Source of the DNA: Congeria kusceri
Taxonomy: Eukaryota; Mollusca; Bivalvia; Myida; Dreissenidae
DNA: 64,000 nucleotides
Direction: 5' to 3'
Assembly (NCBI GenBank): GCA_027627225.1
Contig: CM051034.1
Span: 12,028,761 to 12,092,760 of the forward strand
The stretch's first letter is position 1; the number at the start of each line of letters is the position of its first letter. Made by a program: the position numbers and the translations under genes. Shown piece by piece: positions 22,914 to 34,499 of this stretch. The notes under the pieces were generated by a model. It saw only the letters and a program-made list of their open reading frames with translations, did no database searches and had not been told where the DNA came from.

Positions 22914-25306
22914 GAACAGAACAGAACAGAACATTTTATTTAAGACTTGTACAAGTACATCGTCTACAACACATATCAATATAATACATGCAATCAACAT
23001 GACATAGCGTAGTGTTAAATAAATATATACAATTCATTCTAATCAATGCATATTTCGAACGTAGGAAATCGGAGGATGAACGTTAACCGTGTGTTAATTA
23101 TTAACGAAAGTTAGTGCATTTCTAACATTCATAGCTTCCTTAATAAACTTACACAGAATAAAAACATCTGATTTATTAGTTGAATTTAAAAGCTGGGTAA
23201 ATTTATAGACAGACGGTTTTACATAGAAATATCTTCTAATATATTTTTTTCTGATGTCAGTATAACAATTGCAATGATGGCAAAATGGTATTCGTCCTCT
23301 ATATCTGTAGAATTACAAAGTGTACAATATCTTTCCTCTCGTGGAATTCGATTATATCTTCCTGTTTGTATTCTGACAGGAAGTCCGTTTAATCTTAATC
23401 TACTCATGTATAAGCAATAACGTTTTGATAAAATATCTAAATATGACTCGTAATAATGTGTTGATTTACACAATTTATACTGACACAACATTGAGCTGTT
23501 GTCAATTTTTGACATCGTTTCTTGTTTAAAGGTGTCTATAATACGGGTTTTTAACTCATTCAAAAATAAATCCAGATTGATACTGCTAACATTATCAAAT
23601 ACATATGCAAATCCATAATCAGCTAACAACTTTCTTATATTTGCTGCCCAATTTAAATGTCCGTTATAACTATCAATAACAGAGTGGGAATAAATAGTTT
23701 TAACAATAATATTGTTTGAGCTAGCAATTTTCAGCCAGTATTTAATCATTATAATATATCTACTAATAAACAATGGATAACGTCCCAACTCACTATATGT
23801 AATTGCATTACAAGTATTTATTTTAACCTTTAACAATCGCTTGCAAAACTTAAGGTGGACTCTTTCAAGTTCTTTTGACTTAGTATAACCCCATACTTCA
23901 CAGGAATAATTCAATATAGGACTCACAAAGGCATCAAATAACTGACACATTGTCTTAGGACTTAAGTCAAACTCCTTACATTTGCATAAAAGAATGTTCA
24001 TTGCTTTCAAAGCTTTACCAACTAGGTGTTCCTGATTTAAAATAAATTTTCCAGTGTAATTAAAAATTGTTAAAATCATTTACAACTTCTATTTTTTGTC
24101 CATCGTATGACCAGTTTTTACTATTTAATAATCCACCCCTTTTTACGAAAAACCATAATTTTAGTCTTCGAAGTATTTACCTTGAGTCCCCAGGTATCAC
24201 AATATGTCTTTAAACTATTTAAATTTTGTTGTACCTCACATGGGGTTTTACGTAAAATGGCCATATCGTCTGCAAAAAATAGAAGTATCAAAACAATATA
24301 ATCTAAAACTAGGCCACAGTCAGTATCTTTTTGTAAACACAACTCTAAATCTTCGACAAAAATAGAAAACAATAGAGGTGACATTACTTGGCCTTGACGC
24401 AAGCCCACTGCATATTCAAAGTAATCAGAATAATTAGAACACAGTTTAACACGAGATTTAACATGCTGATACATATCTCTTACAATTCTTAAAAGTTTTC
24501 CACGTACACCACAATTGTATAATTTCAACCACAAACCATTTCTATAAATAGAATCAAAACATTTCATCATGTCAACGAAAATAACATATAACCTTTTGTT
24601 TTCACTAATATATTTTTGCACCAATGACATAAGTACAAATATTGCATCAACAGTGGATCTACCTTTACGGAATCCGAATTGCGCATCCGAAATAGTGTTG
24701 TGCTCATTACAAAACTGCTCAATTCGCTTGTTTATAACTGTAGTAAAAAGCTTCGCTAAACAACTAACCAATGTAATTCCTCTATAATTATTCACATCGT
24801 TTTTATCACCCTTTTTATGCAATGGGATAATTATACCTTCAGTCCAGTTATCTGGAAAATAACCTGAGTTTAGTATAGAAATAAACAGATCACACAAATG
24901 TGATGATAAAATATCAATACTTTCAATTAAGTATTCATTTAAAATACAGTCACTGCCAAAAGCTTTGTTCCGTTTCAAAGATTTCACAGCGGTAACGATT
25001 TCATTAACGGTTAAAGGTTCATCTAGTTCAGGAAAATATTCATTAGGATAATTAAAATCATTGTTTTCGCAAAAAGTCTCCGCCTGAACATTTTCACAAT
25101 AAAAAATGTTGTTACTTAAATTTGAAAAATATTCTTTGAACTCATTTAATGATAAATTATTTCCCACATTACTCGTTCGTTTGTGAAATATTTCCAGAAC
25201 TCTTTTGGTTTACTCTTTTTTAAGTTTTGAATTTCAACCATCTTTCGCTTGTAAAATATTGACTTCTTTTTACGTATGAAATTTTTATAATTCTGTTCTT
25301 CTGTTC
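22914..25306 (-). mobile_element. 5'-truncated non-LTR retrotransposon (LINE) with reverse transcriptase
   Basis: On the minus strand an open frame from about 25230 to 24121 encodes a reverse transcriptase: LHKKGDKNDVNNYRGITL, AQFGFRKGRSTVDA, FVDMMKCFDSI (palm Asp present), GLRQGQVMSPLLFSIF and FADDMAIL (catalytic DD). It is broken by a stop near 24121. A second frame (24079-23219) continues with the typical C-terminal region (NYTGKFI, FVSPILNYSCEVWG, LYMSRLRLNGLPVR, a Cys motif CTLCN). The 3' tail is a (TGTTC)n repeat preceded by AATAAAATG. A 15-bp direct repeat, tgttaaatgtgaaca, flanks it at 22899-22913 and 25307-25321. No endonuclease domain remains, so this copy is dead on arrival. The exact clade is not assigned. 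Confidence 0.9.
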
Positions 25307-25329
25307 TGTTAAATGTGAACATAAAGCTG

Positions 25330-26190
25330 AATGGTACCCTATACTTTTATGTGAAGGGCACTAGATCATTGTATACAAATGTATAAACAGCATTCTAAAT
25401 ATGGAACTCCCAGTCCCTTCTTCTATTAAAGACACTATATTAAACAATCTGGCAGCTTTTGAATACATATAATACACACATATACTATATCTTGCATGCC
25501 ATACATTGATCAACTGTAGTAATGATATTAATGAGATCAACTAAATGAACACATTTAATGGTGTTCTTGCAAACGGCTGACACCAGTTTTCAGTCTGAAA
25601 TACCACGAACAGCTATTATATTATTTATAACTTATAACTTATAGAAGAGTAAATCAAAACTATCCGATGCATACCTATAACATTTCCCTTATTTGTATAA
25701 CAAATAATATCACTTGGTCAATAAATAATTGTCATACATTGTGCATGAGTCAACTGACCCAACCAACCGATGGAGAAATTCCATATGGCATGTACATTAG
25801 AATGTCTTGATATATCCCCCTTAAACAATGAGGACCGTTCAAGTGACCCGGATCACCCCAATACACATGTATTGTTGTTACCGTTGTTTTGTGCAGTAAT
25901 ATGGCAAGAAGGGTTTTCCTATGTATACAGTACAAAGAATATATATATATATGTACCAATTGATACCATAAATGTGCCCATTTACCGGATATTTTCCATG
26001 TTTTATCGCGATGAATAAACCGTACCCTAGTTTCTGTAATCGGTGTTCAGGTAGATTTTTTAAAATGCATTTCTCATAAAATACCGTTTCGGTTCATTGA
26101 TCAGCGTACAGAGTTGAAACTTCGGTGATTTACTGCAAATGTATTGCTGTTCAAACACCAGTTAAATAAAAATCGAAATGGGAACCATTA
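25330..26190. other. No gene recognised; two AGTGACCCGGA motifs nearby
   Basis: AT-rich sequence. AGTGACCCGGA is at 25842-25852 and again at 26198-26209 just upstream of gene B. A short (AT)n tract is at 25939-25952. Open frames on either strand show no family signal. Confidence 0.35.
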
Positions 26191-26276
26191 ATCTTAAAGT
26201 GACCCGGAACTACCAGTGATTAGTAATTCCTTCAATAACTGTAATGAGTTCTTGATAATTTTAAATTGTATGTAGA

Positions 26277-27171
<895 letters not shown>

Positions 27172-27174
27172 CCC

Positions 27175-28640
27175 ATGAAACGAAACGTCAACAAACTTCT
27201 GTTCTACTTCGTATTTTCTACGATAATTAAAATTCCATTATGTAACATTACTCTAAAATCTTACTTGTGTTGAAATATGTATTTTAATGGCATTTTTTCA
27301 ACGAAACAAAGTATTTCGGAATGATTCCTAATCCGGCAACGTTTTATAAAATACGATCTGTAGTACTTTTGTTCATAGTTAAGTACTGTTGTTGATGTCA
27401 ATTCAAATACGTTTAACTTTCTGTTTTATTTAAGTTATATTGTTGATGTCAATTAATATACGTTTCACTTTCGTTTTTAGTTAAAGTAAATCAAATAATC
27501 TAGTTCCCCCCCCCCCCCATTTTCTTTGAGTGACAAAACATTTTCAAACTACGATTGTTTTTCTTTACATATTATATAATAATTAGTATAATTTGTAATT
27601 ATAATTAAATAATGGGACTTTAATTAAACTACATCATGTAAACTGTTGTGTCATTGAAAGTCTCGATCTTTTAATTACTAGACTATACGTATTGACTGTT
27701 GGGCTATTATAGCTATGTAGACCGATTGACGTACAGTAGATTCTAAATGAGATAAATACACTGTAATGTGTCATTCATTTATCAGAATAAAATATATCTT
27801 TAACTCCGGCGTTCTTGTTTTTACGCCTGGGCATTACAATATCTGTTTTGTTAAGCAGCAAATACCTTTTAGAATACAACATACGGAAGATTGTGCGCTT
27901 AAGTCCGAATAAAATTAATTTAGAGTTTTATCCTATCATTTCACTCGAATATCAACGCTTAACTATTAACCTATTTTACGCAAAATGTACGACACAAAGA
28001 TTATGAAGCACTCAGTGTTTTTTTGCTAAATTTAGTGCCTTTTAAAGGTAGTTTTCCCTGACAAAATATTCTCCATTTTCCCCCAAAATTGTCAATTTTA
28101 TTCAGCCTTGTAAGTAGTATTTTACAGGTTGGTGCGTAAATAGAAAAAAGCAATTATTGAATGACAATTTTCATGAAAAATAAACTTTTTAAAACTTCAC
28201 CTATTTTTAAATTTGTCGCTAAAAAACCCATTTCATGGGCACAGGCAGTTAGGAAATTTTGAGAAACAAAATCACTGGCACGTGTAAATGCTGCCAATGA
28301 ACTATTTAACATTATAGCTGGGGAGTTTTTAAATATTAGTGGCAAAAACCAGAAAGGTCTATGGCCGAACAATCACAGTGATGTTATATGGACGTGTGTG
28401 CCCCGACTTGTGAGACTGTGTGATCAATCCATCATGGGGCGTTTAAGGGATCTGTTTTAAAGACACGAAGTAGTATACATGTTCTACACAGGAAAGGGAC
28501 CCAAAAATGTATCAATGTGTGTGTATTTCGAAGTTTATGAGGTCCTTCCGCGCCGAAGCTGCATTATGTGAGGATCCGGGGTGTGTCCCAGAGCCCCTGG
28601 CTAATTTACTTTAGAGACACATCGAAAGTTAGGACGAATT
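27175..28640. other. Intergenic between genes B and C, no gene recognised
   Basis: AT-rich. A C10-type homopolymer lies near 27506. A minus-strand open frame at 28154-28372 has no recognisable domain. 'tgttgatgtcaatt' followed by 'ata(t)acgttt' occurs twice near 27391-27465. Confidence 0.35.
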
Positions 28641-28689
28641 TTGAATCACAGGTGCAATTTCCTGCTATTTATTGTTATCTGAAATATTC

Positions 28690-28858
28690 TTAATTTTAGT
28701 TTGGTCATGTGCTTTAGGGGGAAGCTGGAGTACCCCGGAGGAAACCCCACCTGTCCGGTATGGTGACCACCAACCAAACTCACATGTGTGTGGAGCGAAC
28801 AGGGACAGCCTAGGTGAGAAGCGAGTGTATCAACCACCTAGCTAGCCGGACAGCCAAA
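28690..28858 (-). mobile_element. SINE-like repeat with tRNA-like head
   Basis: On the minus strand from about 28858: 'tagctaggtggttgatacac' resembles a tRNA A box region, with 'cctgttcgctcc' in the B-box position, followed by 'gtggggtttcctccggggta' and 'ctccagcttcccccta'. The 'TTTCCTCCGGGGTACTCC' type motif is known from invertebrate SINE-like repeats. No clear target duplication is seen. The assignment is tentative. Confidence 0.4.
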
Positions 28859-29441
28859 TAATGTATCAATAAGCAATAGGTTGTCGACACAATCGAGCTA
28901 TAATGAATAAGTTTAAAAATAATGGTGTGCAATACGCTGTAAGATTGCGTGTTTATTCATAAAGCTTAGGTTTGTTAAATCCTCGTCAAACGATATTAAT
29001 TACTAATGACTGATCTTCTACGAAATTGCGGCTTCAACAATACTTCTTACGCAGAGAGAAGCGATCAGACAACATTCAAAACATGTCTGCTACGAAGAAA
29101 ACAATCTGATTGAAATATTCGACGTAACTTTAGCTTTGGACAACTTTGAGTACGTATCTTGCAATTTATTCAATTTTAGAAATTTAATCTTATCGTAATA
29201 TTTGTAAAATTTTTACTATTTTATATAAGAAAACATATTTATTATTATTTAATATATGATATATTAGTATATATTTTATTTGTATATATACGCGCATGAC
29301 TAATACTATCAGCATTCTTGTCAGCAAAAAATTGGTGATGTATATATAATATGTCCCTGCATATTCGTGAATTCTGATCATAACGTTTGATGTTCTTTCA
29401 GCGTCTAACAATTAACACTCAATAAAAGTTTCTAGATAAAA

Positions 29442-29804
29442 ATGGTAAACGGGGGCAGTGGCGGTGGCGGTGCTGGTTATATTTTTGGCGGCGGATCGGA
29501 TGGTGGTAGCTGCAGCGGCGGCAAAAAAAGTCGTTCACCGATTTGACCCTGTGGGCGTAGTCACAGGGTCAACTTCGTATTTCAGAACCACCATGTCATC
29601 CATAGGAATTGGTAAGTGGTTATTTAATTATGTTGTTATTTCTGGCTCAATAACAAACCTGTTCATCGCCAAAAACAACTACTGTTTCTACTGTTATCAT
29701 TACTGCCAATGCCATAAAAATAATAAGAGCTATTCGAGAATTATATTATAATGATGAAGAAGAAGATGATGATGAAGTAAGGATGACGCTGCTGCTACTA
29801 CTTA

Positions 29805-29857
<53 letters not shown>

Positions 29858-30008
29858 CATCATCATTATTATTATCATTATTGAAATAAGAATATATAAA
29901 GAAAGCAATACAGAAATTAAAACAATAAATAAAGAAACAAAACATTATGTTTATGATATTGTAGGCGAGCTCGGAAATGGAAGGAATTATGGACATACCT
30001 TACGTTAG
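29442..30008 (+). pseudogene. MGNGG-family glycine-rich gene, member C, frameshifted
   Basis: ATG 29442 opens MVNGGSGGGGAGYIFGGG, SDGGSCSGGKK, then hits a stop (CCG ATT TGA) shortly after an A7 run at about 29523-29529. In the +1 frame after that run the reading continues VVHRFDPVGVVTGS, TSYFRTTMSSIGI to a donor GAATTG|GTAAGT at 29611. A second exon (29965-30008, after ATATTGTAG) then gives GELGNGRNYGHTLR and stop. Donor position, phase 1 and the final LR-stop match member B. Gly2 is replaced by Val, so the myristoylation signal is lost. It is either a decaying copy, an assembly/sequencing error in the A run, or a slippage-expressed gene. The intron holds an (ATT)n tract at about 29803-29880. 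Confidence 0.6.
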
Positions 30009-30009
30009 T

Positions 30010-30397
30010 TCTTGGAACAATCGGTCAACGATTTTCCTAGTGTTTTTCTTTCTATCACATATAAATTTTGTTTGGGCTTTTGGACCGTACGGACATATGG
30101 GCTATTGAAACTTTGTGTTGCAATCTATAAATACGGGACTGCGGTCTGTTAAACGAAATGTGTCAATCAAGTTATTATTATAGTATTTGATATTTATGTA
30201 CATGTAGAATTATCCTTTTAGTAGTGTACTTAATAAAATTTTCAAACCTTTTACAATTTGTTATACCGCATATAAATTTATCAATCAAGTTATCATTAAA
30301 GTATTTATACATGTGCATATATATTTTTCCTTTTATTTTTTCTTCATAACATGTTCAACCCTGTTACAATTTGTAATACCGCGTATAAATCAGTTGA
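30010..30397. repeat. Imperfect duplication preceding the 47-bp array
   Basis: Two related segments of about 120 bp ('tcaatcaagttattattata' / 'tcaatcaagttatcattaaa', each followed by 'aacctttacaatttgt'-like sequence) lie at about 30165-30275 and 30285-30390. No gene. Confidence 0.5.
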
Positions 30398-31525
30398 ACA
30401 TCTTGTGTTTGGGTAGGTGGCAATGTATAGCACAATAGTTATTTACATCTTGTGTTTGGGTAGGTGGCAATGTATAGCACAATAGTTATTTACATCTTGT
30501 GTTTGGGTTGGTGGCAATGTATAGCACAATAGTTATTTACATCTTGTGTTTGGGTTGGTGGCAATGTATAGCACAATAGTTATTTACATCTTGTGTTTGG
30601 GTAGGTGGCAATGTATAGCACAATAGTTATTTACATCTTGTGTTTGGGTAGGTGGCAATGTATAGCACAATAGTTATTTACATCTTGTGTTTGGGTAGGT
30701 GGCAATGTATAGCACAATAGTTATTTACATCTTGTGTTTGGGTAGGCGGCAATGTATAGCACAATAGTTATTTACATCTTGTGTTTGCGTTGGTGGCAAT
30801 GTATAGCACAATAGTTATTTACATCTTGTGTTTGGGTAGGTGGCAATGTATAGCACAATAGTTATTTACATCTTGTGTTTGGGTTGGTGGCAATGTATAG
30901 CACAATAGTTATTTACATCTTGTGTTTGCGTTGGTGGCAATGTATAGCACAATAGTTATTTACATCTTGTGTTTGGGTTGGTGGCAATGTATAGCACAAT
31001 AGTTATTTACATCTTGTGTTTGGGTTGGTGGCAATGTATAGCACAATAGTTATTTACATCTTGTGTTTGCGTTGGTGGCAATGTATAGCACAATAGTTAT
31101 TTACATCTTGTGTTTGCGTTGGTGGCAATGTATAGCACAATAGTTATTTACATCTTGTGTTTGGGTAGGTGGCAATGTATAGCACAATAGTTATTTATAT
31201 CTTGTGTTTGGGTAGGTGGCAATATATAGCACAATAGTTATTTACATCTTGTGTTTGGGTAGGCGGCAATGTATAGCACAATAGTTATTTACATCTTGTG
31301 TTTGGGTTAGTGGCAATGTATAGCACAATAGTTATTTACATCTTGTGTTTGGGTAGGTGGCAATATATAGCACAATAGTTATTTACATCTTGTGTTTGGG
31401 TAGGTGGCAATATATAGCACAATAGTTATTTACATCTTGTGTTTGGGTAGGTGGCAATGTATAGCACAATAGTTATTTACATCTTGTGTTTGGGTAGGTG
31501 GCAATGTATAGCACAATAGTTATTT
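30398..31525 (+). repeat. Minisatellite, 24 units of 47 bp
   Basis: The unit is ACATCTTGTGTTTGGGTAGG followed by TGGCAATGTATAGCACAATA and GTTATTT. The block is 1128 bases, exactly 24 x 47, with no length variation between units. Variants are confined mainly to the 'gggtagg / gggttgg / gcgttgg' position and 'atgta / atata', so the array is highly homogeneous. Confidence 0.97.
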
Positions 31526-31549
31526 AGTACTTCGTTCGTTTTTGTTTCT

Positions 31550-31790
31550 GTGGATTTTTCGCCGTATTTTTAACAGTATTTCAGTCATATAACGACGGTC
31601 AGTTAACCTACTCACACTTTTCCAGGGCAAGCTAAGCCGATCTAAGCTGTTAACTAGTACTAAGTGCACATACTTATGCCATAGGAGACAACTGCCCTAC
31701 TTGAATCAGAGGTAGGGAGAATGTCCGTAGAAATTATTGAATGACCAATCTCCACACAAGTTACCTGACCGGCCAGGGGAGTGATCTGTA
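31550..31790 (+). mobile_element. Interspersed repeat family R1, copy 1
   Basis: It contains 'cagtatttcagtcatataac', 'cggtcagttaacctactcac' and 'agtactaagtgcacatactt', then 'gaatcagaggtaggg'. The other copies are at 40331-40480 (plus, 3' part missing) and 63672-63905 (minus). Of about 240 bp, non-coding, class unknown. Confidence 0.75.
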
Positions 31791-31799
31791 ATTCCCTTA

Positions 31800-32690
31800 T
31801 TAAAACGTACTTCATTCATTATGGTACAAAAACTTTCATGAAATGTTGATCGCATTTTCCATGTTGGCAATGTCCACGAACATCTCTGACAGTCATTATA
31901 ATAGAAACATTTGGTTAATAAATTGATCAAGATGTTAATTAACGAGTTTATTTTTAAATGTTTATACATTAGGTAATTTTTAAAACACGCTACAACTATT
32001 ACATATAGACAAGTGACAACATTGAAACAAAATAGTGAATATAACAATGTTTTCTTCTTGGTCTTATTTTAACATTTAATATGTGCTGGTTAGTCCTCGA
32101 CGACTCAGTTTTTAAAACAATACATGTATGTGTCATAAAAAATAAATTCAGATGCGCATTGTTTTTGGTCTGGAAAACACTACTTAACAATCGTGACATT
32201 ATAATAACCGCACAACACAACGTTTACTTTGTAAATATATATAGAAAAGAGTATATATAAAATTATTGTCATTAAACTGCAACATGGTGAAAAAAACCAG
32301 CAAAACACACACACCAAAACCACACAACAATAAAAAACAAAAAACGAAATAGTAAAAAAATATTACAACTATGCATGTTATATCCATAAATAAATATCCA
32401 ACATATCAGATACAAAAGACAAAGAATAAAACACTTGTTTTTGTAAATATTATATTTTATAGAATACTATTAAAAAAAGCCACAATTTTGAGGAGTATTC
32501 ACAATGGACGTCAAAACAATTTAACTATATAACACAACAATGTTGTATACCCGGCAAGAATGAAAAACAGAAATAAATGATGAAATAACTTTGATGCAAA
32601 TACGCGATTTGAACAACCTTTGCAGTCACAAGCGACAATCAACAGATGTATGGTAAATATGAACATGGTATTGGACATGAAAGTAAGATA
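31800..32690. other. No gene recognised
   Basis: AT-rich sequence. Minus-strand hydrophobic open frames (31706-32753) lack starts, splice context or family features and probably arise from T-rich sequence. Confidence 0.35.
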
Positions 32691-32699
32691 ATGTCGAAA

Positions 32700-33125
32700 T
32701 TTAAATTGGCCGTGTATAAACTGTGTAAAGATGAGCATGCATAAAATGTACAAGATTGGCTATTCGCAAACTGTGGAAGAATGATAATGCACAAACTGTG
32801 CAAGACTGACCATGCACAACTCTGCCAGACTGGTCATCCATGACATGTGCAAGATTGGCCATGCATTGATGTGTATCAATGGTCAAGCATAAACTATGCA
32901 ATATTGGTCAAGCATAAACTGTGCGATATTGGTCATGCATACAATGCGCAAGATTGGTCGTGCATACGAAGATGTGCAAGATTGGTCATGCATAAACTTT
33001 TTAAGATTGGCCATGCATAAACTTTGCAGGATTGGTCATGCAAAAACTGTGCAATATTGGTCAAGCATAAACTGTTTAAGATTTGTCGAGCATAAACTGT
33101 GAAAGATTAGCTCAGCGCAAACTGA
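32700..33125 (+). repeat. Degenerate minisatellite, unit about 25-28 bp
   Basis: Around 15 copies of 'gcataaactgtgcaagattg' + 'gtcat' with substitutions. The consensus recalls the 'acaaactgtgcaag' phrase of the GAGGGCC elements, so it may have grown out of one. Confidence 0.75.
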
Positions 33126-33512
33126 AAAACATTTATATGTAAATGTTAATTGACTTATACATGAAACACCCACAGTCTTAAGGAATTGTATGATTGTTAG
33201 ACACATGTTTATGTTTTCCTTAAGGAGCTTTGTGAATACGGGCCCAGGACACTGTGTGCTGGAGCATAAAGCAAATTAAAACCAAATGGAAAAATGATCA
33301 AGGGTATGTTTTGATGCTTAAAACAGACACAAGTTGTTGTTTTTTCAATTTAGCAAAACGGATATCGGAATTAGGAATTGTATCATTGGCATGGTGCCCG
33401 GAAACCTTGGAACAAAAGTTAATTAAATTCTTGAAAATTCGTCAAATTCGCCAATGCTTGACAAAAGTTGGAAAGGATATAAATTACATGTTGCAATGGT
33501 GACTTCCACTGT

Positions 33513-34406
33513 TTATTTAAATGCTCCGTTTTTATACAAGGCACTTTTAAACTCCAGTAGTAACTTTCTTACGTCCTCTCGAAACTTGTTGCCGCTTAGC
33601 ATATAAACGTAAAAGTTAAGGGCGTGGTTGAGGTACATTAGATATGTGCTTGCGTGCTAGATAATTTCGTACTGCAAAAGAGTTAAGTTTTTCAGCTGGT
33701 AGGTTACTTGTAACAAATAAAAAAATTTAAACTGGTTATTTGTAACAATGAATGTTACATTGGCCATCAACTAATTTCTTGTTACCGAACGAAACCTTTC
33801 GGACCGAGGACGTTGCGACCCAAATGACATACCAAGTTTAACTGCAATGATTATACTGGCTGTAATGATTATAAAGAACGGGACATCTAAAAAAAACACC
33901 CAGTCCTAATACGTGATTACAAGGCTCCATGTGTTCGTGTTGGGCATCAAGAACACTTCCTGATTTTATAGCAAGAGATCCATTCCAGGGACCAGACGCA
34001 CACATTGAATCAACGCCACCAAGAGAATCGCATGGAGTTCCAGAAGAACAAAGACTCGCACCGTGTTCACTTGTTTCACATTCAGAGGGATTGTCACACT
34101 CAGCAAGCGTTCAATTTTTATCAAAACCAGCGTCCAGACAGACGCCGCTACTGACGTTTGTCTGAAATACTCCATCGATTGTACACACGGAGCAGAGACG
34201 CGTAGTTGACTGAAAGCACCCCAATTGACGCTGGCACCGAACTGGACTAACTGACCTAAGCATGCCGTCAACAGGTCGAATCCTGCAAGTACGCCGAATA
34301 AAACACTTGTTGATGTGAGTTTATTTTTCCCAACTACCAAAAGGATAATAATGTTTCCGAATATCGAAGAAACAATCAACGGTGGTAGCAGGCCATGGTA
34401 AATCAC
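33513..34406 (-). pseudogene. Class A (rhodopsin-like) G-protein-coupled receptor pseudogene
   Basis: Minus strand, intronless. TM1 is LIVSSIFGNIIILLVVG (conserved Asn), TM2 is VLFGVLAGFDLLTACLGQ (conserved Asp), the extracellular Cys is in APCVQ, and TM3 ends VWTLVLIKIERLLSVTIPL with ERL in place of DRY. The frame stops at 33966; beyond it come another in-frame stop and then TM5 (FFLDVPFFIITASIIIAVKLG). A stop follows TM5 and the TM6 region is largely unrecognisable. TM7 and helix 8 are intact (LMYLNHALNFYVYMLSGNKF then REDVRKLL), ending at TAA 33513-33515. No in-frame Met precedes TM1. At least three disruptions plus loss of TM6 make it a dead receptor copy. Ligand class cannot be told. Confidence 0.85.
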
Positions 34407-34499
34407 TTCATGAAGTATAATATTTTCCTACAAAAACTCACTACTTTAAGAATTGCTTGTGATATTCAATGTCAAAAACGACTGACAAGATCACAGATG

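Noticed and set aside
28154..28372. 72-codon minus-strand frame with non-repetitive composition
   Set aside because: No motif, splice site or neighbour supports it; left as unassigned.
30398..31525. CRISPR-like array of 47-bp units
   Set aside because: Units are directly adjacent with no unique spacers; plain minisatellite.
33254..33502. 82-codon plus-strand frame near the GPCR pseudogene
   Set aside because: No family resemblance and it lies in the 3' flank of the pseudogene; probably chance.
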